NCBI GenBank assembly: GCA_021795965.1
Contig: JAJYOU010000001.1
Location: 62,001 to 126,000 of the forward strand
Origin: Chloroflexota bacterium
GTDB taxonomy: Bacteria; Chloroflexota; Anaerolineae; Anaerolineales; Villigracilaceae
Length of the DNA: 64,000 bases
Direction of reading: 5' to 3'
The stretch's first letter is position 1. Each line of letters opens with the position of its first letter. The translations under genes and the position numbers were made by a program. This document shows positions 52,094 through 59,874 of this stretch, one piece after another. The notes beneath the pieces were generated by a model. It was given only the letters and a program-made list of their open reading frames with translations, was not told the DNA's origin and did no database searches.

Positions 52094-53146
52094 ATGGAAT
52101 TTGAGCCTGCAACACTGACGGGATTGGTCTCCCATTACAGCCCCTCGGGAAGCGAAGGCGCGGCAGTCGAATGGCTGGTTTCGCGTTTTAATGCGCTTGG
52201 CTATACGCAATTCAAAAAAGACTCCGCCGGCAACGCGGTTGGAATCATGGGCTCTGGACCAAGGCAAATCATCCTGCTCGGGCACATTGATACGGTACCG
52301 GGAGAAATCCCTGTGCATGTGGTGGAAAACGTGCTTTATGGGCGTGGAACGGTGGATGCAAAAGCTGCGCTTTCATGTTTCGTGGATGCGGTCGCCCGAA
52401 CGGGTATTTTGGAAGGCTGGCAGCTGGTGGTAATAGGCGCGGTTGAAGAGGAACGGGATTCAGACGGTGCGCGATATATCGCAAATCAATATCGACCCGA
52501 TTATGCGATCATCGGCGAACCGAACCGCTGGGATCGAATTGGACTGGGCTACAAGGGCAGTGCCTGGGTAAATTTGACCATGCGCAAAGCACAATTCCAT
52601 TCCGCACAGGCAGATAAATCAGCCTGCGAGAGCGCGGTCAACTTGTGGGTGAAAGCCAAACAGTTCGGGGAGGAATACAATTCCAGCCGCCCGAAGATGT
52701 TTGATCAGCTGCATCTAACCCTCCAGGAAATGGAATCTGGCACAGAAGGTTTTGAGCAGTGGGCAAGGCTCAGGATTGGGGCGCGGCTGCCAGTTGACAT
52801 TCCGCCGCAAAAATGGTTCGAGATATTAAGCGGCATCGCTGCGGGCAGCAAGGTGGAGCTGCGCGGCTACCCGATCCCAGCCTGGACCTGTGAGAAGAAT
52901 ACTGCGGTTGTGCGGGCATTGTTGAGCGCCATTCGCCGGGCGGGAGGCACGCCAAGCTTTGTGTATAAATCGGGAACGGCTGATTTGAACATCGTCGCAC
53001 CCAGCTGGGGCTGCCCGGCAGCGGTCTATGGACCGGGCGATTCGAGCCTGGACCATACGCCAAACGAATGTATTGACCTGGGGGAATACCGGAAAGCCGT
53101 CGAGTGCCTGGCTGACGCACTCATGACGCTGTGCAAAAATGGGTGA
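52094..53146 (+). CDS. lysK: LysW-lysine/ornithine hydrolase (LysK/ArgE type)
   Basis: About 350 aa M20-family metallopeptidase that releases lysine or ornithine from LysW, finishing the carrier pathway. ATG 52094 is chosen over GTG 52070 because AGGTGG lies just before it. Metal and catalytic motifs: LLGHIDTVPG, GRGTVDAKAAL, GAVEEERDSDGA (general-base Glu), IIGEPN, and a late His in SLDHTPNE. It is last in the operon; no ornithine carbamoyltransferase follows, so argF must be elsewhere. Confidence 0.92.
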   Translation: MEFEPATLTGLVSHYSPSGSEGAAVEWLVSRFNALGYTQFKKDSAGNAVGIMGSGPRQIILLGHIDTVPGEIPVHVVENVLYGRGTVDAKAALSCFVDAVARTGILEGWQLVVIGAVEEERDSDGARYIANQYRPDYAIIGEPNRWDRIGLGYKGSAWVNLTMRKAQFHSAQADKSACESAVNLWVKAKQFGEEYNSSRPKMFDQLHLTLQEMESGTEGFEQWARLRIGARLPVDIPPQKWFEILSGIAAGSKVELRGYPIPAWTCEKNTAVVRALLSAIRRAGGTPSFVYKSGTADLNIVAPSWGCPAAVYGPGDSSLDHTPNECIDLGEYRKAVECLADALMTLCKNG

Positions 53147-53339
53147 GAGCGGTGGTTCAAAACAATTTCGCGCGGTGTGGAAAAAATGAGTGCTTCCTGG
53201 AAAATATTCATCCCCGGAAGCAGCTCAAAATGAATAGGAACGATCCCTGCTTTTTAAAGATCTTGGACATCCTGTGCCAGGCGCCGGTAAAAAGCGCAGG
53301 TAAAAGATGCCCCGTTCGCAGCAACTCCCCTGGATAATA

Positions 53340-55088
53340 TTAGAGGACAGATTGGCTCTGAGCGCGGAGTTCTGAAAGTTTCTGACGGAGCGTTGCCAGG
53401 CTGGTTTCGCTTTTCTCAATTCGTTCAAGTTCAGCCTGGATGAAGCGGGTGTAAGGGGTGATGCTGTCCTTGAGACGAGCGACATCCCCGGCGGCTTCGT
53501 TGTTGAATTGATCGGTCAAGGCAGTCAGGAGCTTTGTACGCAGGATTTTCATCTTGATGATAAAGGCTTCCTTAGCCTGTTTGCGCTTATAAGGAATGAC
53601 GAAAAAGCCCAGGATGGCGAGCGTACCCGCAGCCACGATCCCGGTAATATCCAGGCTGGATGAAAGAACGACCGTGGTCAGCAAAGCCCCCAAGCTGACC
53701 GCCCCGACCTCGAGCAAAGCTGTTTGGGCGACGGCGGTTTCAACGGCAGAAGCCAGTTGACTGGCTTCCAGATTGCGGTCATAGGAATCGACAATGGTCT
53801 GGACGGTTTTACCGACCGAGTCGATCAACTCGCGACGGCGGGTATCGCGCGGATTGGGTACCTCGCCCACGATGTGGTCAAGATTGATTGAGCGGCGCCG
53901 CTGCAAATAACTCATAACCTGCTGCCACTCACGCTGGTCTTTTTGGACCAACCAGTCGATCATACGCTGGACCTGCTCCTCGATCTGCTGCGGGACATCT
54001 GCGAGAACATACTTCTCGAAATCGGCGCGGACTTTGTCACCGCGAACCAGCTGCTGGATATTGGTCAGCCGGAGGGTGCTGTCAAAAAAGTCGAGCCCAC
54101 GCTGTTCGAGGCGCGTCAGAATGGTCTCAATTTCAGCCAGGCGCGGGGGAAGCTCACTGTTCAGCTCGCGTTCATAGCCGCTGACCACGGCAGCCAGCGC
54201 AGTGGTGGTTTCACGATCAATCTTAAGCTCGGAGGATTGGGTTTGAATGGACGCATCCACCTGCCCAACCAGGTTTTCGGCGACGCCAAGCGGGTTGCCA
54301 AACTTGAGCTGAAGCCTGGCACGATCATCGAGCGTGGAAGTGATGTATTCCTCAAGCGCATCCAGTCCGCTCGCGGCACGCAATTGTGCACGCTGGAGCG
54401 GGTCCGGTTCGGATGCAGCGCGCTGCGCGAGGCGGGCAGAGACCGGGAACAATTCGGGCGCATCCCCGAGAAGTTTTGAAGTATGTTTAAGGACAAATGC
54501 GGAAACTTCATCCAAAGCTGCCTTGTCTTCAAAAATATCAGCCTTATTGAGGACAAAAACAATCTTTTTGCCCCAAGCAAGAATCCGCTCCAGGAACTGG
54601 CGTTCACTTTCAGTGAGGGGATGATCGGCGGATGTGGTGAAAAGAACCAGGTCGCTGCGCGGGACAAATTCATCGGTGAGGCGCTCATGGAAGCGGATGA
54701 TGGCATTGGTGCCGGGAGTGTCCACGATGTTTAATTCTTTAAGAAGCGGGAGAGGATGGGTAAAGATTGCCAGGCTTTCATCCATGACCTGTTCGGCAGC
54801 CTGTAGGCCCCATTTGACGAGTGTCACGTGCGAGGTGGTGGGGGTGGCGCCTTCGGGCAGGATTTTTTCGCCGAGCAATGCGTTGACCAGGGCACTTTTC
54901 CCAGCGTTGAATTCACCGACCACGACCACCAAAAAGAGCTCATCCAACTGGAGGATGGCTTGCTGAAGAATATCCAGTGAAGCACGCGATACTTCCAGCT
55001 CGGACAATTTCATTTGAATCTCTGCCAGTGCTTCCTTTTCATCACGAAGAAAAGTGGCTTGTTGATCGGTGAGCATGGTTTGTCGCAT
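53340..55088 (-). CDS. Bacterial dynamin-like GTPase
   Basis: About 582 aa. The ORF track extends to 55223, but ATG 55088 has GGGAGA six bases upstream and starts MRQTMLTDQQ, directly before the neck helix. GTPase motifs: P-loop GEFNAGKS, switch threonines in GATPTTSHVTL, DTPGTNAII, and NKAD. Two adjoining hydrophobic segments near residues 485-530 (AVSLGALLTTVVLSSSL, GIVAAGTLAILGFFVIPY) form a membrane paddle, followed by a coiled-coil tail. Such proteins remodel or protect membranes. Many bacteria carry them in pairs; here it stands alone. Confidence 0.88.
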   Translation of the reverse strand: MRQTMLTDQQATFLRDEKEALAEIQMKLSELEVSRASLDILQQAILQLDELFLVVVVGEFNAGKSALVNALLGEKILPEGATPTTSHVTLVKWGLQAAEQVMDESLAIFTHPLPLLKELNIVDTPGTNAIIRFHERLTDEFVPRSDLVLFTTSADHPLTESERQFLERILAWGKKIVFVLNKADIFEDKAALDEVSAFVLKHTSKLLGDAPELFPVSARLAQRAASEPDPLQRAQLRAASGLDALEEYITSTLDDRARLQLKFGNPLGVAENLVGQVDASIQTQSSELKIDRETTTALAAVVSGYERELNSELPPRLAEIETILTRLEQRGLDFFDSTLRLTNIQQLVRGDKVRADFEKYVLADVPQQIEEQVQRMIDWLVQKDQREWQQVMSYLQRRRSINLDHIVGEVPNPRDTRRRELIDSVGKTVQTIVDSYDRNLEASQLASAVETAVAQTALLEVGAVSLGALLTTVVLSSSLDITGIVAAGTLAILGFFVIPYKRKQAKEAFIIKMKILRTKLLTALTDQFNNEAAGDVARLKDSITPYTRFIQAELERIEKSETSLATLRQKLSELRAQSQSVL

Positions 55089-55608
55089 GGAATTCTCCCA
55101 GTTAATATTCTTTTTCCAGCAGGGTGGACGCCAGGGATTGAGGGGGTTCCGATTCCGGATTTTTCCCCAACGGCATCTTGGATCAAAAATAAAAAAATAA
55201 TCTAGCCACCTGACACTTTGCAAAACTACCCTTAAATATCTTTAGCGAGACCGGCGCACTTGTTCTTTGCCGGTTGTGACAATCTCGATTTCCAGGGGAA
55301 TAAGCATAAAAATGATGCTCTCAGCTAAAAAACAGATTGCTTTGTCGGGGAAAGCACCCTCCGCGCACATCGTCCCAGCTTTATCGGGAATGACATCACA
55401 TGTTGGATGCCAAACTATCAGAAGGTGGCTAGAAAATAATCTCTGGAAATATTATAACATTTTCGGAAAGCCGAAACCCACCACGGGAATCTCAACCGGG
55501 TTTTTTGAAGAGCTGGCTTGTTAAATTGGATTTGGGAGGAGGAGCAGCGAGTAGCGATTTGGATTCCCGGCATGAAAGCGGCGCAGCAGGTCGATGATCT
55601 CGTAACAC
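55089..55608. other. Gene-free spacer before tRNA-Gly
   Basis: About 520 bp. It holds the 5' side of the dynamin gene, a hairpin ACCGGC/GCCGGT with a 13-base loop at 55250-55274, and a stretch near 55325-55395 (GATTGCTTTGTCGGGG to GGGAATGACATCAC) that resembles a common dispersed intergenic repeat. An 85-codon ORF (55267-55524) has no ribosome site or recognisable features and is not called. Confidence 0.5.
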
Positions 55609-55637
55609 TTGCCATAAAAGCTTAAAAACTTTATAAT
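55609..55637 (+). promoter_or_regulatory. Promoter of tRNA-Gly
   Basis: TTGCCA (55609-55614), 17 bp spacer, perfect TATAAT (55632-55637), 12 bp before the tRNA 5' end. Confidence 0.85.
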
Positions 55638-55649
55638 GATCGCCGCCAA

Positions 55650-55724
55650 GCGGGTGTAGTTCAGTGGTAGAACGCTTGCTTCCCAAGCAAGATATCGTGG
55701 GTTCGAGTCCCATCACCCGCTCCA
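55650..55724 (+). tRNA. tRNA-Gly(CCC)
   Basis: Acceptor arms GCGGGTG and CACCCGC, D-arm GTTC-AGTGGTA-GAAC, anticodon arm CTTGC-TTCCCAA-GCAAG giving anticodon CCC (reads GGG), T-arm GTGGG-TTCGAGT-CCCAT (one G-T pair), discriminator T and an encoded CCA. It has its own promoter and terminator. Confidence 0.96.
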
Positions 55725-55730
55725 AAGCAA

Positions 55731-55763
55731 AAAAAATTCCACATTTCATGTGGAATTTTTTTA
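55731..55763. terminator. Terminator after tRNA-Gly, bidirectional
   Basis: AATTCCACAT and ATGTGGAATT around a TTC loop, flanked by A-run and T-run, giving about 13 bp in total. It also serves the convergent hydrolase gene that ends at 55775. Confidence 0.9.
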
Positions 55764-55774
55764 TTTTTCACTGT

Positions 55775-56776
55775 TTAATAAAACAATTGGCTTAAAAATC
55801 CTGCCATTTGGAGGACATCACGTGGTAAGTTTAATTTTTTAACTTCGACATGCTCAAGGATGGAGGTAATCAGGATTTCCTGCGTAAAGCCATTGCCACG
55901 CGCGGCGAGCTCCTGGTGAATGAGGGCGGAGTGTTGTGGAGGTACGACCCGGTCCGTTTGATCGTGCAGGATGAAGACCGGGCTTTTCACATTCGCCAGC
56001 TGCCCTTTTGCAGAGAGGTCATCCAAAACCGGACCTTCGTTTACCAGGTCGTCCCTGCGAGAGAGGTTCAGCCCTTTGATTTGGGTTTCAAAAAATAAAT
56101 TTTTGAAATCCTGGTCATAGGCTTCAAAATCCGTCAGGATAATCCGTATGGTTCGCAACGCGTATGGCGAAAGTTTTAACAGGTCCCGGTTGCGGTAGGC
56201 AATCACAAATTGCGACCAGATGAGCTGGTCCCTTTCCTTTATGGAAGCATGCGGCACCAGAGTTGCGTGCAGCCTTATAAAGACATCCCTGACGTCATAA
56301 ATCGGGCTAAAAAGCAAGACAGGGGAAATTTGTTCACGCAGGAGCGGATCCGCCGCCAGCAGCAGGGCATAGCTGCCGCCCGTGCTGAAACCAACCAGTC
56401 CGAGTTTCTCAGGTTTTCCGCTGGTTAAATCACGGGCAACGGCATGGAGCCGAGCCAGATCCCCCGCGTCAATCATGTAATCTGAAAGACCGGGCAAATG
56501 CGGGATGACCACCTTGAGACCCGCCCGGACGCAGGAAAAGGCAAATTCCAGCAAGCGGGTATCATTTTCCCCAGAGATGGTCATGCCGTAAATCAGGAGG
56601 ATGGTATGAATGGCTTTTCCGCGCGGGTAATATACATTGTAATCGTAGCCTTCCAGCGTTTTAGACTGTTCGGGCAGCATCAGATCCTGGTAAGTGGGTA
56701 TCACGGTTTGTGCCAGGAGTTGAACCCCTTTCAAGAGGGGAAAAGAATTTCGTGAAGTGTGCGGTGGTACAGACAT
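55775..56776 (-). CDS. Alpha/beta-hydrolase fold protein
   Basis: About 333 aa. The ORF track starts at 56797, but ATG 56776 (MSVPPHTSRN) has a clear GAGGT five bases upstream. Fold landmarks are the oxyanion-side strand HTILLIYGMT, nucleophile elbow LVGFSTGGSYAL (Ser), an acid in ILHDQTDRVVPP, and a late catalytic His in SILEHVEVKK. An ester- or amide-hydrolysing role is likely, but the substrate is unknown. It is monocistronic and converges on tRNA-Gly. Confidence 0.85.
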   Translation of the reverse strand: MSVPPHTSRNSFPLLKGVQLLAQTVIPTYQDLMLPEQSKTLEGYDYNVYYPRGKAIHTILLIYGMTISGENDTRLLEFAFSCVRAGLKVVIPHLPGLSDYMIDAGDLARLHAVARDLTSGKPEKLGLVGFSTGGSYALLLAADPLLREQISPVLLFSPIYDVRDVFIRLHATLVPHASIKERDQLIWSQFVIAYRNRDLLKLSPYALRTIRIILTDFEAYDQDFKNLFFETQIKGLNLSRRDDLVNEGPVLDDLSAKGQLANVKSPVFILHDQTDRVVPPQHSALIHQELAARGNGFTQEILITSILEHVEVKKLNLPRDVLQMAGFLSQLFY

Positions 56777-56959
56777 TGTGACCTCGTTGATAACCAATAA
56801 AGAAAATTTATTCCTTGTTTCATTTTATGACAATTTTAGTCTAATTTCAATCACCCAATTCCAGATTGATCCCACCAATGCACCAACCTAAAGATTCCCA
56901 GAATAAAAGAGTAAAATTGATGAATAAATCATGTCAATTTTGAAAATTAAGAGGAAAAA

Positions 56960-57364
56960 ATGCCGGGAATTAAAAAAATCCACCACGTTGCCATCGTCGT
57001 CGAAGAAATCAAAGATTCTTTAACTTTTTGGAGGGATGCCCTTGGTCTTGAGCTGGGCGAAATGATGGATGTTCCCAACGAGAAATCAGTCGTGGCTTTT
57101 TTACCCCTGGCGGGCTGCGAAATTGAGCTTGTCCAACCGACCAGCGCTGACTCGGGGATCGGAAAATATCTTTCCAAACGCGGCCCGGGCATGCATCACG
57201 TCTGCCTGGCAGTGGATGATCTCGATGCTCTGCTGGACAAACTCAAAAATCAAGGAATTCGCCTGATCAACGAAGAGCCACGGGAATCTGGGGACGGGAA
57301 GCGATACGCCTTCGTCCATCCGGAGAGCACGGGCGGCGTCTTGGTGGAACTTTACGAGGAATAA
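56960..57364 (+). CDS. mce: Methylmalonyl-CoA epimerase (VOC family)
   Basis: A 134 aa protein with one pair of glyoxalase-fold modules. Interconverts (2R)- and (2S)-methylmalonyl-CoA in propionate metabolism. Metal ligands appear in IHHVAIVVEE, CEIELVQP, GPGMHHVCLAVDD and GVLVELYE, the usual spacing for the epimerase. AAGAGGAAAAA lies before the ATG. It is 11 bp upstream of tilS; the mutase and carboxylase are not in the window. Other VOC enzymes are possible but less likely. Confidence 0.88.
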   Translation: MPGIKKIHHVAIVVEEIKDSLTFWRDALGLELGEMMDVPNEKSVVAFLPLAGCEIELVQPTSADSGIGKYLSKRGPGMHHVCLAVDDLDALLDKLKNQGIRLINEEPRESGDGKRYAFVHPESTGGVLVELYEE

Positions 57365-57375
57365 ACGGGAATTTG

Positions 57376-58764
57376 ATGGAAGCAGCCAGACTGGCAGGAA
57401 TTTATTTCAAAGCTGAAAAGCCGATCCTGGTGGGTGTATCGGGAGGACCCGATTCACTGGCTTTACTGCACTTTTTGCACAGCCTGGACTATATGCTCAT
57501 CGCGGCGACTTTTAATCACCAACTGAGGGAAGGGGCAGAAGATGAAGTGAAGTTTGTCAGGGATTTTTGTGCCCTGCTGGGAATTCCTTTTGTGAGCGGG
57601 CAAGGAGATGTGCGAAAATACGCTGCCGAAGAAGGATTATCGCTCGAGGAAGCTTCGCGCGATTTGCGCTACCAATTCCTTTTCAAGGAAGCACGCAAAT
57701 CCGGAGCCCAGGCAGTAGCGGTTGGGCATACTGCCGATGACCAGGCGGAAACTGTCCTAATGCACTTTATCCGCGGAGCAGGTTTATCCGGCTTAAAAGG
57801 AATCCCTCCAAAAATCATCCTACCCATATTCGACCGCGAGATCCCATTGGTCAGACCGCTGCTGGAATGGCGCCGGGAGGATACCGAACAGTACTGCCGG
57901 GAACACCAGCTGCAGCCGCGCATCGACCCAAGCAACACGGACACCCAATTCCTGCGCAACCGCCTGCGGTACGAGCTGCTGCCCATCCTTGAGAGTTACA
58001 ACCCTCAAATCCGCCAGACTTTGAATAAAACTGCCTGGAGCCTGCAGGGTGATCATGAGATGATCCAGCAAATGCTGAATGAACGCTGGAAAAAAGTGGT
58101 TCTGCGCGAAACGGTCAATTATATTCAATTTGACCGGGATCAACTCCAGGAACTTCCCCAGGCTGCACGCCAAAATATTTTTCGCCGGGCGATATTCCAA
58201 TTGAGACCCCGGCTGCGGGATGTGGATTTTGACTTGCTGAAAAAAGCCGCCGGCTTAAAACCAGAAATCCTGGCAGGGGGGCTGCAAACATTTGTCGAGG
58301 GAAAAAACCTGTTCATCGCCAGCAGCCAGAACCAGCTGCCGACCGAGTCCTGGCCTCAGGTTCAGCAAAAGATTGATCTTGAAACGGGCACGTTCCCACT
58401 CAATGACGGGTGGTCGATCACGATTTCGAGGGAAAATGCCCAGGATTTGACCGGTAAAGCGAAAAACAACCTGGATCCATTCTGCGCATTTCTGGCGGCG
58501 GACAGCCCGGGAAGAACCCTCTGCGTGCGTCCGTACCAGAAAGGAGACCGGCTTATTCCTTTAGGCATGGGAGGGCATTCGATCAAGCTTTCCGACTTGC
58601 TTGTCAATCAAAAAATTCCCGCACGTTTACGGGCTTCCTGGCCCGTGCTATGCATGGGGGAAGAGATTTGCTGGGTGGCGGGGTTGCGTATCTCCGAGCG
58701 GTTCAAAATTAATGCTGAAACAGAGAATGTTTATGCAGTCAAAATTTCGAGAAATAACGATTAA
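57376..58764 (+). CDS. tilS: tRNA(Ile)-lysidine synthetase
   Basis: Converts C34 of the CAU anticodon of tRNA-Ile2 to lysidine with ATP and lysine; normally essential. About 462 aa: the N-terminal ATP-pyrophosphatase domain has VSGGPDSLALLHF, FNHQLREGAEDE, SRDLRYQFL, GHTADDQAET and RNRLRYELLP; the C-terminal TilS domain contains RPYQKGDRLIPLGMGG. ATG 57376 is used in place of the TTG directly before it. It is coupled to the epimerase gene and followed by a terminator. Confidence 0.94.
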   Translation: MEAARLAGIYFKAEKPILVGVSGGPDSLALLHFLHSLDYMLIAATFNHQLREGAEDEVKFVRDFCALLGIPFVSGQGDVRKYAAEEGLSLEEASRDLRYQFLFKEARKSGAQAVAVGHTADDQAETVLMHFIRGAGLSGLKGIPPKIILPIFDREIPLVRPLLEWRREDTEQYCREHQLQPRIDPSNTDTQFLRNRLRYELLPILESYNPQIRQTLNKTAWSLQGDHEMIQQMLNERWKKVVLRETVNYIQFDRDQLQELPQAARQNIFRRAIFQLRPRLRDVDFDLLKKAAGLKPEILAGGLQTFVEGKNLFIASSQNQLPTESWPQVQQKIDLETGTFPLNDGWSITISRENAQDLTGKAKNNLDPFCAFLAADSPGRTLCVRPYQKGDRLIPLGMGGHSIKLSDLLVNQKIPARLRASWPVLCMGEEICWVAGLRISERFKINAETENVYAVKISRNND

Positions 58765-58768
58765 ACAA

Positions 58769-58795
58769 GAAACCCTGCAAAAAAGCAGGGTTTTC
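58769..58795. terminator. Terminator between tilS and the recombinase-like gene
   Basis: AAACCCTGC and GCAGGGTTT (9 bp) around six A residues, with T-rich sequence after it. It lies between convergent genes. Confidence 0.85.
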
Positions 58796-58825
58796 TATTT
58801 AGAGTAATCAATGGACCCGAAATGA

Positions 58826-59734
58826 TCAGGAGGGTTCTTCTTCGCCGGAAAGCTTTCTGAGCTTGAGATTTACTTCCCGCCATTGAATTTTTGAAACACC
58901 CAGGTTCTGCCGGATGCGATCATGATCCTCGCCACGCCGGAATTCGGTGAGCGCGTATGTCCAGCGACACATGTCAAAGGAGAGATGTTTGGTTAATCCA
59001 GCCTCCTTGCCAATATCTTCCAGCAGGTATTCCAAACGGCGCGGCGACCAGGGAAAGAGAGCATCAGTGGGTTTGTAGTTGGCAACGTACTCTTCAAATG
59101 GGGGGATCCAATCCTCTGAAATTGCCAGGTTTCGTTCTTTATAGCGGCTGATAGGAGTGTTATAGCGAATATAGAGGGTGGGACCTTCATCGGCAGTGAA
59201 ATCAATGTGATTGAGGTGAATTCCCAGGCATTCACTTTTCTTGATGCCGGTTGTGAGCAGGAGGAAAAGGAGTGTGTATGGACGGGCGTCTGGTTTTTTA
59301 TTCCTGCGAAACCGGTCTGCAGCCAACAAAACTGATTGAATTTCATCGTCGGTGAGCACTTCAGGGATTGGGCTCATGACGGTGCGCTGAATCACCTTCT
59401 CAGCAGGGTCAAACAAGATGACAGCATTTTTATGGAGCCAGCGAAAAAATGATTTTGAAGTTGTGATTCTGCGCGCCAGGGTTTTGGGGCTGCAGGCTAC
59501 CTTGCGCTCATGCTGCATCCATTCAAAATACTGGTTCAAATCCTCAGTCTTGATCTCCCCGATTGTTTTTGTGCCTGTGAAATATTTTGACATCAGATTT
59601 AAATCGGATAAAAATGCCTTGACGGTGTAGGGAGATCGACCCTGATCATTCAGATACAGTTCGTATGCCGAAATCGCTGGATTGATCTCTGTGGCTGTTG
59701 TTATGTGTCCTGTGAGCGAAGTGGCATCAGCCAT
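58826..59734 (-). CDS. Tyrosine-recombinase-like protein lacking catalytic residues
   Basis: A 302 aa protein with the XerC/D layout: N-terminal SAM-like core-binding domain (about residues 18-105, AYELYLNDQGRSPYTVKAFL) and a C-terminal catalytic-fold domain (about 125-290, LTDDEIQSVLLAADRF). The catalytic set is broken. The first Arg in the TGxRxSE motif is Lys165 (TTGIKKSECLGI). The HxxR box reads DMCR, with R257 kept and the His replaced by Asp. The LGH box reads LGVS, and no tyrosine remains after residue 260, so the nucleophile is absent. It may bind DNA as a regulator or accessory factor. A palindrome overlaps its own promoter. Confidence 0.8.
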   Translation of the reverse strand: MADATSLTGHITTATEINPAISAYELYLNDQGRSPYTVKAFLSDLNLMSKYFTGTKTIGEIKTEDLNQYFEWMQHERKVACSPKTLARRITTSKSFFRWLHKNAVILFDPAEKVIQRTVMSPIPEVLTDDEIQSVLLAADRFRRNKKPDARPYTLLFLLLTTGIKKSECLGIHLNHIDFTADEGPTLYIRYNTPISRYKERNLAISEDWIPPFEEYVANYKPTDALFPWSPRRLEYLLEDIGKEAGLTKHLSFDMCRWTYALTEFRRGEDHDRIRQNLGVSKIQWREVNLKLRKLSGEEEPS

Positions 59735-59767
59735 ATATTTCTCCTCTGAAGATAGAAGAACAAATCA

Positions 59768-59784
59768 CTATACGCATAGTATAG
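59768..59784. promoter_or_regulatory. Palindrome over the promoter of the recombinase-like gene
   Basis: CTATAC-GCATA-GTATAG has perfect 6 bp arms and covers the likely -10 of the minus-strand gene 34 bp before its start. It could be an operator, possibly for the gene's own product. Confidence 0.5.
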
Positions 59785-59804
59785 CATTTTTCCTGTATTA
59801 TCAA
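59778..59804 (-). promoter_or_regulatory. Promoter of the recombinase-like gene
   Basis: On the minus strand TTGATA is followed after 15 bp by an extended -10, TGCTATACT. The spacing is short, but the extended -10 can compensate. Confidence 0.5.
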
Positions 59805-59874
59805 GCGTTTAAAAAGCTTTGAAACGAGATTGTATCAGAATTGCAATAAATGTCGCATAGATTATTGGAAGGGA

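Noticed and set aside
53340-55223. Dynamin-like ORF extended to 55223
   Set aside because: The extra 45 residues are of unlikely composition, and a good ribosome site precedes ATG 55088.
55267-55524. 85-codon ORF between the dynamin gene and tRNA-Gly
   Set aside because: No ribosome site, no family resemblance, and it overlaps hairpin and repeat-like sequence.
58826-59734. Integrase marking a mobile element or prophage
   Set aside because: The gene lacks catalytic residues, no attachment repeats were noticed at tRNA-Gly or around it, and neighbours are housekeeping genes.
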